From: Cardiocondyla obscurior
Lineage: Eukaryota > Arthropoda > Insecta > Hymenoptera > Formicidae
Direction of reading: 5' to 3'
DNA length: 64,000 nt
Assembly: GCF_019399895.1 (NCBI RefSeq)
Contig: NC_091865.1
Coordinates: 3,601,001-3,665,000 of the forward strand
Both the position numbers and the translations under genes were made by a program. Below, in pieces: positions 1-13,139 of this stretch (position 1 is the stretch's first letter; each line of letters opens with the position of its first letter). Under the pieces are notes generated by a model. It had not been told where the DNA came from. It did not search any database and saw only the letters and a program-made list of their open reading frames with translations.

Positions 1-2029
1 ACTTGTCAAAGTAATTATAAATGTTAGATTATCAGGATCATATACGGCTGTGCATTTTAATATTATAATTAGAAATCAATAGTTGCTATGTTTATCTTAT
101 TTAGACGTTATAATTCTTACTTGTTACATTCGATGTAGAGCACTTGACCCAATTAGCCCATTATATCTTTTACCATAGCAGAGTCTCATACTCTACGAGT
201 TTACACGTGTAGGTGTCACGTTATATACACATATTACTGCAAGAGTATAAAGCGAAAGAGCGTGTACGATGTTACATTAATTTAATTAACTTTGAGTCAC
301 ACACGTGCGATACAATTACCGAAATATGCAAAATTAAATCATGTAGCCTCGTAGCACTATTTTTTTTTTTATATTTCTTTTTATGTTACGCGAAAGCAAA
401 ATATATTAAATTATTAACGAAAATAATACAAGACAATATTGAAACGCGCGATAGGGCGTGATTTACTTTTTGATTTTTTCTTTTCTTTTTTTTCTTTTTA
501 GTTGCAAGATAAAACGCGCGAAGAATGGCATTGATAGGTTTAACTGCGTAATTCAAACGAATGCTATTTACGTATTGATTACATTTGATACTTCACTCTT
601 AGGAAACGTAGAATACTTCGCTAGATTTGCATTCCAGATAGATATTCTTATGCGTTTCAAATTGCTAACGCAAAAGGGAAGAGAAAGAAAACGGGATACA
701 GGATCTGGGTAGACAAGTGGTGGAACGGGGTAGATGGGGGCAAATGAGTGAGTGAGTTTTATGTTTTATGCGGGGCGTAACGTACCGGGATTAGCATAGT
801 ACATGATTGTAAAACCCCCCTGGCGAGCAGGAGAAGCCACAGACGCGTCATCTCCGCTTCCATTGGATATGCGGTTTCGCTTTACAGTTCAACTTTGCCA
901 TGTTTTTCGTCGGCACGAAAGTATTTTTACAATTTTCCACGTTTTCCAGTCACTTCCGTGCCCCGTTCTTTATCCGAGTCAAGAAGGTAATGGGATGAAA
1001 CTTTATAAGATTCGAAATCTTATAAGTGGGGTATACGGTCGATAGATCATTTATGATCTTCTTTTCGGTAAAAATCGCCATTAAAGAACGAGTAATTTAA
1101 AATCGTCATTCTTGTATCAGCTCTACGATGTACCTTGACACGTAAAAGGAATTTTGAATTAAAGTAAATCACAAGTAAAGGGGTATAGCAAATGCTAATT
1201 TTTCTGTTATTTGGAACGCCTTGACCCAATATACCGCTGCTCATTTTAATCAATACTTTAATCTCTTTATTGCGACTAAGAAATATATTCATGCCAGAAG
1301 AAATTCGGCCATAATTCATGAAACGTTGTGCTTTTAAAGATAAATATAGAGGAAGAGATAAAATTTTATGACTCGCTTTTCTATACCTATTTTTGGCACG
1401 TTTGAGAATTGCTGTGCGTTTGGAAATTATACACGGGAGGTTGAAAAGAATAGTTTTGTTGGCATAGCGCCACACCTGACTCCAATAACCGTTGTAAATT
1501 AATCTGTACATACATTACAGTAAAGTAAAGTCTAGCGCATATTAAGTGTATTACGAATTTTGAGTAAGAAATTTTTAAATATACGATTAAATGGAAATAG
1601 AAAAGGGTAGCACTCGCGCGATTAAAATAAATATTGAGTTACTTGATAACAGCCATTTTTTTTTTTTTTTTTTTTTTTTTTAATTAAAAACATTTTACAT
1701 AAATTGTATAAAGAACAAATAGTCTTGTTACAAATTTGAAATATCTAAAAATGTATACGACATAGTTGCAACTCGACAAAAATGTCTCGACAAATGTTAC
1801 AAATTCGCATCGCCGCAATAATTTCGTTTACGCCTAGTATAACTTTTCTTCATACAGAACAGCGAGCGATTTCGCGCTATTTAAGTTTTCACAAAGGAGC
1901 AGATTGTACATTCGATCGGTAACAATCAAGGCATCTGTACATTGACGCGAGAGTTCGAGTGAGAAATTTCCTCTAATTCGGCCCGATGGGAAATGGACAT
2001 CCGGCGGTAGGTACAGAGTTGGAACTCGT
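1..2029. other. AT-rich non-coding stretch
   Basis: No gene is supported here. The longest frame without repeats is on the minus strand at 1047-1511 (154 codons from an ATG). It has no recognisable domain, signal peptide or motif, and about one frame of that length is expected by chance in 64 kb at this composition. A frame at 458-712 (+) begins with a hydrophobic run only because it crosses a T-rich tract. A 26-base T run lies at 1656-1681. Confidence 0.6.
1656..1681. repeat. poly-T tract (26)
   Basis: An uninterrupted run of T of about 26 bases, flanked by AT-rich sequence. It could be a homopolymer microsatellite or the poly-A tail of a retroposed sequence on the minus strand. No retroposed body is recognisable next to it. 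Confidence 0.9.
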
Positions 2030-2315
2030 GCATTGCATCGTATCCTATCGCGGAAAGCATCGCGTGGAGCGCGGCTCCCGCGTCCGCTTTATTGTTCCAT
2101 GGAAAAAGAAAACGAGGGAAAGGATGGCGCGGAGCCGCGGAGGCAATCCGCGACCGGAAATTTAAAAAGTTGCGCAAATACACGGGCCGCGGGTGGGTTA
2201 GACGAAAGAGACGGGGTATGTGTTGTGGGAAAGGGATTGCTCGGTGGACGTTGGTGGGGTGAAAGTATACCCGGAAAAAGGGTACGCAGACGAAATTACG
2301 TAGTTCCAAGCAATT
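2030..2315. other. CpG-rich island
   Basis: A local block dense in CG dinucleotides and GC-rich words inside AT-rich surroundings. Overlapping short frames on both strands (1926-2309 minus, 2033-2320 plus) are what GC-rich, stop-poor sequence produces and match nothing I know. In an insect genome such a block may be a promoter, a first exon or a regulatory element. The sequence alone does not decide which. Confidence 0.45.
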
Positions 2316-5300
2316 CGTAGTCGAATGATACGTGTATGATCAAAGTACTCCAGCATGCTAAAGTGGCGATACACCGAGTCGATATCGCATCTGCGTCGGC
2401 GGGTTTACTGCAGATTTGTACGGTACATTAGGTTTTAATCATCGATCGGGAAAAGCAATCGCGTAGCAGTCCGTCCACGTTATGCTTTCCCTTCGTTTTA
2501 TTTTTTTTCCCTTTTTTTTTCTTTTTTTTTTTTCTTTTTTTTCGTACCTTTTCTCTTTCTTCTTTCTTTTATTATTTTCGTTCATACCGAGGTGACAAAT
2601 TATTTCGCAAAGGAATACTCTGACTATGAATCACTGTCCATTCGCGTCGCATCATACCTTTTTTCCCCTTGCATTTTGCACCATCGAATAACAATTCATT
2701 TCTCCATCATCGTAACTCGTGGAACTAAAACAATAAGAGTACAACTACGATATCGCGAAGATTTATTGGCAATAATTTTATCCGAGCATGCATTTGCGAG
2801 CGACTCCTATGTCAGGATGCATTTTTTAAATTATATTATCACATTAAAAAAAAAATATTGATTTAACCATTGGCGCTGCATTTAAAATGTATCAAATTAA
2901 ATATAAAATTACTTTTATAATGAATTTATTTTATTATTGTTAAATGAAATATGAATTAATAATATTACCGTATGTACATATTGTATGTATGTGCGTATCG
3001 TTTTTTTTTAAATATAATACGTATTATGTTAGTTAAATCATATAATTAAAAATAATGACATTATTTCGATAAACACATATATTTTTTATTAAATGATTTG
3101 CGTTTGACTTGTAAAATTAAATAAATAGCGAAGTTAGAACTGACGAGAGAAGTCGAAATTTTATGTAGAAACGCATACCTCGCGGCGAAGCTGGTATGTG
3201 GCATACACATATACTTTCAGTAAGCATTATAATTAATTTAATGTTACCCGTCGTGCTAGATATTTGTTTTAAAATGTTCGGACTTTTCCAAATATTTATG
3301 AAAACGAACCTGTTTATTCGCAGAGAGCCTTTTATTTTTAGTCGTTGATAAATTGAAAATTATTACAATTTGTTTTTTTTATTATTGTCAACAAAATTGG
3401 CAGTTAGTAAAATATTAAGTAAGAAATAATTTTTTCATACGTAGTATTTAATTTTTACAAAGATATAATTAACGCTAAAATTATTTTGCACTTTGTTATC
3501 GCTTACAAATATATTTTATTCCGTATGAAAAAAAAATATATATGTATTACTCTTGCGCGTGGTATTGTTTTTCAATTGTGAAACTTAACGATGAGAAAAT
3601 CATAAATGATGAAAACGATTAGTTAAGAAAATTAATTTAAATTTCAACGATTAAATGAATTGTAGATTATCTGCATGCTTATTATTCATGAAATACGCTA
3701 TTGAATTTTTTTTTCGTTGCCTTATAATACGTTGCGCGATTCAGTGATGAAAGAGAAATCGATTAATTCGATATACTTAAAAATTAAATTAAAAAATTTA
3801 CATCTAGCGAATTCAAAGGTTAAACGTAATAAAAATATTTTATCTATCTGCAACTATCGCATAAATTCTATATAGTTTTATACACGACAGCTCGAGTAAC
3901 TTTCTTTTAGAAAGTAAATTGATAATAGCCTTCTTATGCATACGTAATTTTGACCTTTGCTGTTAAATTCGATTCACTGGACTATTTTCAATGGCCCAAG
4001 ATGAAAGCCGAATCACGGCGCAGTACGGGGTGTAAGCTTAATTGTGTCCGTAAAAAAGACAGACTCGCTGCGTCATGGAGTTCTAACAAATTTCTCGTAA
4101 TGCATCAACGTCTGTACTTCCAAGCTTGTGCCGCCCATCTGTGAATCGCCTCTGACGGCCAGCAAATTAAAAACCGTCCAAGTTTTCAGACCAAACGTGT
4201 CTCGAATGATGTAAAGTAAAGGCTGGAATAAAGCAGTACGTAAGGAAGTAACGCTTTAATAAGGGTGGATCACGCCAAGCTTTGTAGTGGCAGACTTCTG
4301 TCATGCTTGAGTGAAATTTCGGTTTGTTATACGCGTATAAATAATTATGTTGTATTTTGCAACATGTCACATTATGCCAAATAAAATTTTACACGTTATC
4401 TGCTTAAAATAGAAAAAAAAAAAAGAAATTTTGAAAGACAAGCCTTTTACCGTAAATTATGTCCAGTTAGTGTTATACGGATAGCGTAATCGATTATCGC
4501 GATAATAAAATAAGACAACGATAATCAATTTTAATTTGATCGCTGCCTTTCAGCGGCATGCGAAATTATACTTTAGTCTATAGAGGAAGAGAAGAACGCC
4601 CGTTTGCATTTTGTCAGGTCTTTGTTCTCTTTGACTTTAGATAGTCATATTTCTCTTTAAACGGACAGTGCTGTCAAGCCCGAGACGGTCATCGTTTATA
4701 ATCAAGCGTATAATGAGTCAGAGACAGATCTGTTAGTTTTTAGTCTTGTTCGATCGTGGGTATTACTAAATACTCGTGAAATCACCTTCGCAAGTTTTTC
4801 GAGGTTTTTTTTATTTTTTATTTATTTTTTATATTTTTTTTTTTTTATAAATATTCAACGGTTATCACGTCATGTTGTTTTAGCTGCGACATATTAAATC
4901 TTTAAATCCAGACACTCGCATCTGAATATAAACTAAAGTTAAAAATGGTATCATGTGTGGATTCTGATGGAAGAAAGAAACAAAAGGAAAAATTGCACGT
5001 TAAAGAAATAAAACACAAAGTATTTTGTTCTGTTTTGTAGACGTATCGTTCAACGCGCGTGTTTCAGTCATTGCTCCAAGCATTTCTTTTTTATAACGAA
5101 TTGATTTTGTAGTTATTTTAATTTAGAATCACATCTTACTTAAAAATACCCATATATTGAACAAATACAATTGAGAATAAAGAATTTCTTGTAAATGTAA
5201 AAAAGAAAAAACTAATAATTTTAAAAAATTATCAAACATCACATAGCACCCGCGTCATTTATTTTTATTTCTTCTACAAAAAGAAAAAAAAAAGAAAAAA

Positions 5301-5340
5301 AAACAAAGAAAAAGAAAAAACGGGTTTACATTTAATAATT
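2316..5340. other. AT-rich non-coding stretch with T/C tract
   Basis: A T/C-rich tract lies at about 2487-2580. From about 2860 to 3950 the sequence is very AT-rich with no long frame. A short frame at 3950-4144 (+) and another at 4167-4370 (-) show nothing recognisable. An A/G-rich run lies at 5278-5320. No gene or RNA is supported. Confidence 0.6.
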
Positions 5341-5344
5341 TTCA

Positions 5345-5770
5345 ACAGTAAACTGCGGCCAAGGAATTTCTGCGACTAGACCGTGTGCGTTTGTTTATCG
5401 CGTTATCGTAGCAGGCGAGCGACGAGCAAGAAGTCCGTAGCGCGAGCAGCGTCGTAGCTTGGGAGCGCGATGTTCGCATCGCCGTTTACGGGCGAAGTGG
5501 CCGGCCACAACGTTGAGATAGGTCAATTGACGCGCTGGTAACCTACTTTATTCCTTCTTTCAAGCCTCTGCCGGCGACCGAGCAGCGGGCCGTGTGCGTG
5601 TCTCGCGCGTGCAATACGAGGGCATCGCCCGGCAAACCGGTCGGCTGCGTTTCGACCTACGACAACTGCGGGACTTACGATTATCTCGGCGGTGTACGTG
5701 GCTCGCGCGCGCGTTGTCCGACCATCGCCTCGCTTTAGATCATCGTGCGTAGCGGATCTCAACACGCGTT
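5345..5770. other. CpG-rich island with local dyads
   Basis: About 425 bp of GC- and CpG-rich DNA with sharp AT-rich borders on both sides. Inside it, 5467-5482 reads GCGATG-TTCG-CATCGC, a six-base stem closing a TTCG loop. Fifteen bases further on, 5497-5508 is the perfect palindrome GTGGCCGGCCAC. An ATG at 5471 opens a 23-codon frame with no known match. The abrupt composition change suggests a promoter, first exon or other functional island. No transcription start can be assigned from sequence. Confidence 0.45.
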
Positions 5771-6332
5771 AAAAAAATAATTGGATATTTATATTAAATT
5801 TTTTTAGCTTTATTAAAATAATTATTACACACGGCACAATATAATTTCTATTAATAAAGTTGTTATTGAAGCAGCTAGGTCTAATGTAATGCTAATATAT
5901 GCCATTTAATATGTATAATTTACTATATAATTTGGCTTCGACGTTTGATCTCATTTAAATAACTGTACAACATTAACCTATCATTTTCATAATTTCATAT
6001 TAATTAGCTATTCCAGCTATTATTACAGATTTGCATTATTTTATCAAACTTTTAGGCAATTTATATAAAAATAAGATAATTATTCTAAATATTTTAATTT
6101 CTATTTTTATTTGCATTATTTTTATACTGTTTTGTCAAACTTTAGACCAATATTGTTTCTTAAAAATTAAACAAAATTAATGAGTTTTATTGTGAATTTT
6201 ACTATCTAAGATTAATAGATCAATAATTGTTCAATGTGATATTCTCTCAGTTTGCAATGAAAATTATCTCAGAGTATATACGCATAACATGTATGCGTGA
6301 TGTCATTGATACTAAGTATACATGAATTTCAT

Positions 6333-6371
6333 AGTATATATACATATATATATATATATACATATATATAT
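6333..6371. repeat. (AT)n microsatellite
   Basis: Alternating TA dinucleotides interrupted by two CA steps, about 39 bp long, in AT-rich sequence. Confidence 0.9.
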
Positions 6372-7128
6372 TCTCTACACGTGTTACGCATTTGGTTATG
6401 TATAATGTATACACGATACACATATTGATCGTTTACGCTATTAACATGTAGTGTCCACACATTGCTATATATCATAATTTTGATTACACGACATAGTATT
6501 AACGCTTATGATAGATTGCATATATGCATTTACACAGGCCGTGTTTGCGAATTTACGAATCGATTGTTACATGCGCGTGTATACAATGTTATTTATTTCG
6601 TGCTTTTTACATGCGCTTACACGCGTCGTGATGCATGACAAGAAACGTAATAGACATTTCGGCGAGTAGGATAATTGGTACAAATCTACGTTTGCAACTA
6701 TGAACCCGTATGCTACGTTATACCAACTTGCACAACTTGCAAAAATAGCTCTGGCCCATAAATCAGGCTTAACGCTTAAGCTGAAGTAATGTCCTGAAAG
6801 GCTGACTGTAATAAGACAATACGGACTCGCGGAACGATTAAACATCCGACGGGCAAACACACAGCGAAGAGTTTTCGAGATGTTTCATTTTAATCTGAGT
6901 TCTTCACCGAGTTGTTCTTCGGTGTCTCTCATACTCCTGACGAAGGCTCCTCTCTTCGTTAAGGAGATACATGAGCACCGACCTTGTAAGTTATTCCCGA
7001 CTTTTGATTTCAAACTTCCTTTACGCTCGTCTTTTTACTCATGGGTTTTGTTTTTTTTTTATTCGGTTATTTTTGACTTCGCTCGGATCCTTCTGTCTAT
7101 ATGAATTCTAAAATACGCAACAATTTCG

Positions 7129-7156
7129 TACAGGGTGTCTCAAACAGCACGTCGCT
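7129..7156 (+). repeat. Dispersed repeat copy, TACAGGGTGT type
   Basis: A 28-bp stretch beginning TACAGGGTGTCTCAAACA and ending GTCGCT. It is closely matched at 40472-40499, where the differences are all transitions. Similarity fades quickly downstream of both copies. This could be the end of an old mobile element family. A terminal inverted partner was not found. Confidence 0.5.
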
Positions 7157-8296
7157 TCTAAATATTTTAAAGTATTACTTTTGTATAACTAAAAGGTAAA
7201 TTTTTTTGTTTTTTTTTTTTTACAATATTTGAACGCGCAGATTATTTTTTATAACAAAATACGAGTATGTTGCGGTATGTTATTTCTCATTCGATGAGAT
7301 ACCTCTGTCACTTGAAAGCTTCTGTACTTTGACGACGAATGCGGCATATATCGCATAACAAGAGCCGTGTGTACAGCGATTGTAGCCTCAGGCTTCGTGT
7401 ACATTCAGCTTTGCTTTCCATCAGGCACAGAAATAATAACGAAAATAACAAGAGAGTTTCGTGAAAGAGGAGATGCGCCCCGAGATAAAGTAATAAGATA
7501 TGTCGCGTATACTGTGACCCTTTATGCTTCCTATTAAATATGTCTTTATTCGCTTTGTTTCTTTTACGTATAACTTTTAACAGGTTTATCGTACTTTTTA
7601 CAATTTCTACGTGGTCCGCGATGTAGATTCGTATATCGAGCTTCGTTAGAGTCGATTAATTATTTCTGGGGTAAGAAAACTATACTGCCGGAACGGAAAA
7701 AAAAATCTTTAATTATAAATAACTAGATTTAAAAAATAAATGATAGTACTTCCGATTTATTACGCAATGCCAGAAAAATCGAAAAATAAATATGCTCTAG
7801 GTAATAAAAATTTCTTTTATTATGCACGTAGGTGTTTGTTAAATCTTTATATGTATATTTTACATACGCAACATTAATATAAAAAGCTCAATGCGTTAAT
7901 GTTCTAATCATTTTCGCATACTTTATAATTACATATAAAACTTGACACTCAATATAATATTGTACGAATAATAAATGCTTTTTATTCATTGAAGAATAAT
8001 ATACGCATGCATAAAATTATGTATAAAGAGAAGCTTTTTACCGAGAAGCATATTGACTCAAACGTATAGGTGGAAATGTAAAAGCAAGTAAAAAGTATGA
8101 GGAAATGGTTCAAGTAGGAGAGAACACTCCCTTGGGTGCCATATTTATATTTCATCGCCTTTCCATTCAGCTTCCGCGATATTGGCCGATCTACTCCACT
8201 CCTCTCGTTGTCTGCTCCATTCAACCATCGTTCATATAAGGTCGAAAAAATGAAATATATACGTTTTCATTACGAGAGACTATTTTATCTAATAAC

Positions 8297-8322
8297 AAAA
8301 AAAAAAAAAAAAAAAAAAAAAA
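8297..8322. repeat. poly-A tract (26)
   Basis: An uninterrupted run of about 26 A bases. A second A run of about 19 lies at 8531-8549. Confidence 0.9.
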
Positions 8323-9539
8323 CTAGTCGGCAATATACAAATTTTTATATAAATTATTTTCAATATCGCGTGTACATAACGTTGAAAACATATTTATACA
8401 TATTAAGTAACGAGAAAACTCTAATTAATTAATTCATTTAATTACAAGCGAGTGTTTTTAGAAATTAAAAAGATGAAGTTACGCTTGATGTGCCATTTTT
8501 CTAAATAGTTACGATCAACAGAAATTTTCCAAAAAAAAAAAAAAAAAAACTACGTAAGAGAAATAATAATAATGCGGATAAACAAAGTTTTTTATTAACA
8601 AAATTGCTCTTTGATTGAATTGAACAAAGAAGAAAAGAAACGGCCGTTATTTAGGAGTAATTTATAATAGATAGTTCTATTATGAATTCTCAGTAGGTGA
8701 CGAATCCCCGATTACAATCGGAAGGTGGTTAGTCGGAATTGGAAGTGCAAAGAAGAGAGGAAAGTTAGGTAATGTTAGGACTACCGAAGCCATAGGGCTG
8801 ATACGTATTTAACTCACGTGCCTGCCTAAGCCCGGAAATCAATCGGTTCTCCCGTACGAATTCCAGCATCCGTCGGACCGGATCCTACCTGACGAAAATC
8901 AAAAGCTGCTGCCGAGTTGTTAGCCGCTTCGAAATCGTCTCTTCTTCTCTTTTTGAAGTGCACACGCGTGCATATGTATTCGATTACGTTGGACGGTTTT
9001 CAGTTTCTGATTGTTTGCGCTGCCGGAGGAAAAACGACAACAAAGGAAAAACACGCGGATTCTCACATGACAGTCCACCGGCGTAGGATCGCAATTAATC
9101 TGAGAAAGTTGCGCGGGTTGCTTTTCCACCGCGAAAATCATATCGCGCTACAATAGTATCGCGTAGTATGAATGAGCTCGAGTTTCATTTTCGGTGGCCG
9201 GTATCGACACGTCTAAACACTTATGGCGTTTTGTACGTTAACTTCGGTTTATTATATTTCAGCTCTCGTGCATATGTATAATTTACGACACAAGTGTAAA
9301 CGTATTATCGTATTTTGTATTTAATTTACTTTATTTTATTGCACGTGTAATGCAAAACGGAATTAATTATTGCATACGTAATGCATTTAAAATAATATTC
9401 ACGCGATAAACAGATAATTGATCCTATATTAGTATTAATTGGTAGAATATTTCTTATTCGATACTATCGTATAGTTTAAGAAGTGAGAATAACGTCGCGT
9501 CGTAATCTCGGCACGCAGTTACATATCCTACAATAGATT

Positions 9540-10340
9540 CACCTACGCGGGCGAATGCATTCTTAAACATATCCCCAATATCCTTTGACGTATCGCGTCG
9601 ATTGATCGCGTCGGAAATGATCGAAAGGACGTTTTGAAAGTGGGATGGTACGATTACGACGATCATTTTTCACGAGCGAGCGTATCGCATTTATCCTTCA
9701 TAAATGGTATCACGATGCGAGTTCCATATTGTGTTGCAGCTAGTAAGTTGGTAGGTGGATGGATAGGTAGACTGTCTCTCTACGGGATAGGTGCGTGCGC
9801 GTACCGCGTACGTGTTCCTCTCGTACACGAATGTAAGTACGTCGATCCCAGGCTGTGTACTACCGATGTCACGCGAACGCGTCCACGTACATAGGCCGCG
9901 TATATTCGGTACTCGGGCATTAAAGTTAAGCCCGTATTTTATTGGACGGGCGTATAAATCAAAAGCTTGAGGCTAGTCAAATATTGGAAGCTTTACATAC
10001 GCCAATACGCGGCCGTGATGCACAAAACGCGGATACTTGCCGATCTATCGACGTGTCCCATGGTTCCCGCTCGTTCGTACGTAAGTACATACGCGCTCGT
10101 AACCCCGCACAGCCGCACATCTCGATTGTTTATCGCGACCGAACAAAATCCCGTTTGCTTGCTTTACGGATAATAATTAGTCGACCGGCGTATTTGTGGG
10201 AGAAGTTATATATTTTTACCTCGCTGGTACGAGCGACCCGTTGCTCTTTTATCCGCACGCTCCGGATATTTCGGTAACATTTGGCGCACATGCATCCTCG
10301 GCGAATCTTATCCGTTTCGCGATGCGTTTGTGATGTTTTT
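9540..10340. other. GC- and CpG-richer block
   Basis: About 800 bp dense in CG and ACGT words, with several overlapping frames of 68-111 codons (for example 9942-10277 +). Because the frames overlap each other and no motif is visible, I read them as stop-poor composition rather than genes. An imperfect GGTA/GGAT-type simple repeat occurs at about 9738-9773. A strong splice-donor-like GTAAGT follows GTAC at 10077-10086, but no convincing acceptor precedes it. Confidence 0.4.
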
Positions 10341-13139
10341 GGAAATAAATTAATCGTATCAGCTACGGTGCTGTACTTGTAAGATATTTGTATGCGGGTG
10401 GGTATTGTTGCTTACGAAGGCCAAGTTGGTGGAAAATATCTTACTTACATTGTCGTTCGTTCGCATTGTGAAAGAAGAGAATATGCGAGAAAAATATATG
10501 AAATTTAGCTAATATTTTTTGCACGCATTTAATATTAAAAAAAAGCGTTTTAAGTTGTTTTTTTTACATATTCTATTAAAAATCAAATTTATACAGTTTT
10601 CCAATATTAATACTGCTATATGGAAAAAATACATTTTTCCTTTTTAGTATTTACATTTCGTATTATTTTTATTAAATTATTTCTCTTTAACATTTTGCGG
10701 AGTTATTATTTTAAATACATCGTGCGTATAGTATTTTTAATTTCTTGCATTCTTGATGTAACGTTTTCATAGTTTAATATAGTTTATGATCACAATTCGC
10801 AGTAACGCTTCCCGTGTTCTTTGTACGTTTGTTAGCACATCATGTTGTTTATCAAAATTTTCAAGTACAGCGGGGGGAACAGCGCGCACGGTTTTACGGC
10901 TGTAAGCTTGAATTGTTTCAAGAGCTGCATTGCTGGATGGTTTACATAAAAGTACTTGGGTTAATTTAGACCGGCTGTATACGAGTACGCGCGGCTTAAT
11001 TTCGTAATTCTGTATAATGCCAGCGACCACACCAGAGGCGTTAAAAACACTGGTGCTAAAAAGAAAAGAAGACGATATCCTCATTGCGACGAAAGATAGG
11101 ACTTAGAAAACAACTGAGAAGGGTCAGACTATGCTGACAGTAGAGCGTTTTTCTTGTTTCGCTAAGTATGCCGGACCTGCAATATTATGCGAGTAATTAT
11201 TAAGGAAAGTAAGCAAGAATCAAGCTTATAAGTCAGAAAAAAAATACGAAGAGAAAGCTAAATTCATGCTCCTTTCTAATGTCTCTCACAATTTTTTTCT
11301 TTTTTTTTTTCGACCATCAATTTGCATATTTTGCTCGTAACAATCCAGAAAAATGGCTGTTTATCATATTCTCGAAATCCATACATTTGTTACATTCGTG
11401 TTTTAATTTGCCGAACTATTTCAAGCGTTTTTTAAAATTTCTATTGTAATTTATAAAACGTTTTGTGTATGTGGCTTTAATTTGCGCATGCTATTTAATA
11501 ACATTATTACAAAGAACGTTGATCAATTTTTTGCGCTATATTAATATCCTTTTAATTCAAGTACTGAAATTGCAATTTAGTTTATGACAATTTAGTGGTT
11601 ATGAAAAAAATAAAATGCTATAAAAAAACGTATTGTTTTATCACACAATGAAATAAACTGAAAAAATTCTTATACATAGAAACGGGAGAAGTTACAATAG
11701 TTTCAATTGAAATTTATATATCACATAATATATACAACACGTCATATTTATTTTAAATAAAATTTTTTTAAAGCCAATCTATTCACTAACGTATATTTTT
11801 CAATGAACGTCTCTTTTCATTTTATTTTTTTTTTTTATTTCAATGCACGAGAGTTTGATTTATTTTTCTTTCTGCATTTTGGAAACCTTATTCTGAATTC
11901 TCTTAATGTGAAAGTATATATCAGGTTTCAGCCAACCTAGATAGAAAGTCAATTTGCCGTGATTTGAAGTAAGTCACGCGCGCGAGACTCATCTGGCGAC
12001 TTCCGGTTAAAACTTCCGGCCGGCGGGCAACCAGTTTGGCCAGTTTATTACTAAGCACGTTGCAGTAAATATGTACATGGTGGTTCACGTAATATTAGCG
12101 TGCGGTATATCTCTTTTGTGCTGTTTATTACGGCATGGCAGCTCACATTAATATTGCACGATCTTCATACATTCGGTATAACTTGGATAATGAATAACAA
12201 AATCTGGTGCTAATTAACAAACATATCCCGTTATCCAAAAAGTTTACCTTCGTGATTAAAATCGATCGGAATGAATTAACGTCGTTTCCATTTTAGCACA
12301 TAAAAAGTTAACGTGTTAAATACATAAATATCTGAGATTTTATCTTATAATCACGTATGTTGCACATTTCATACATATATCCGTATAAGTAATATAAAAA
12401 TAATTTACGAACTTTTCGTGTTAATACAATATTAACAACGTAACGTATTTTATTTTATAATATTCGGATTTTTAATATAAAATTAGCCAATATATGTGGG
12501 CTTCTGTCGAAAATAAAATATTGGAATTAAATGTTAGAATAGAACGTATATTAACCGATTTTATTATATTCGACATGCTATAATAATAATTGCTACCATT
12601 TTCTATATGGATCAGAATGTTAGATAATGCATGTGCATTACTACTACAACACGAGCTTATATCGTGCATTAAATCTTATGCGGCATAATTGTTCATTCAT
12701 GGCATTAATTACTAATCTGTGATCTTGCAACAAGAGAATTTTTTTTATCCACTATGGTAATTAATCGTGGTATATGAAATATTAGTAATTATTTTGACAC
12801 AGATTAGTAACAAATATTAAGATACAAATAGTGCTACAGAACTAAATAACTTATACAATATTAATATTTATAATGAATAGATATATTCGATTTTTTAATC
12901 GAATAATTCTAAATAATTTTTTTTAATTCCGTTAGAAATTTGATCGTAAATTTGTATTCTAATATAAATCAATATACTTTTCCTTCTTTGGTTTACGCTT
13001 TGGTGTAGCTCTAGCTACGATTTCACAGCTGTAGCCCAAACCAAGAAGAAATCAAATTGTGACAAAAATAATAGAAAGCGTTGCTTCCGTTTCTTTTTTC
13101 TTTTTTTTTTTTTTTTTTCTTTACAATCGGACATTTTTT
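10341..13139. other. Mostly AT-rich non-coding stretch
   Basis: AT-rich apart from a short GC-rich patch at 11970-12060 that carries two ETS-like sites. A 105-codon minus frame at 10767-11084 matches nothing I recognise. No RNA gene or complete mobile element is visible. Confidence 0.55.
11999..12019 (+). promoter_or_regulatory. Tandem ETS-like sites
   Basis: ACTTCCGGT at 11999-12007 is the exact reverse complement of the ETS-family consensus ACCGGAAGT. A second ACTTCCGG follows at 12012-12019. Both sit in a short CpG-rich patch (11970-12060). Paired ETS sites in CpG-rich DNA are a known promoter feature, but binding here is inferred only. Confidence 0.3.

Larger units (their letters stand above)
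5771..9539. other. AT-rich non-coding stretch
   Basis: No gene is supported. It holds an AT dinucleotide run (6333-6371), one copy of a small dispersed repeat (7129-7156), two poly-A tracts (8297-8322 and 8531-8549) and a small hairpin at 7275-7304 (TCTCAT, loop TCG, ATGAGA). The short frames seen, such as 6567-6860 (-) and 6880-7104 (+), show no domain. A 70-codon minus-strand frame at 9454-9666 has an ordinary-looking composition but no recognisable relative. Confidence 0.55.
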
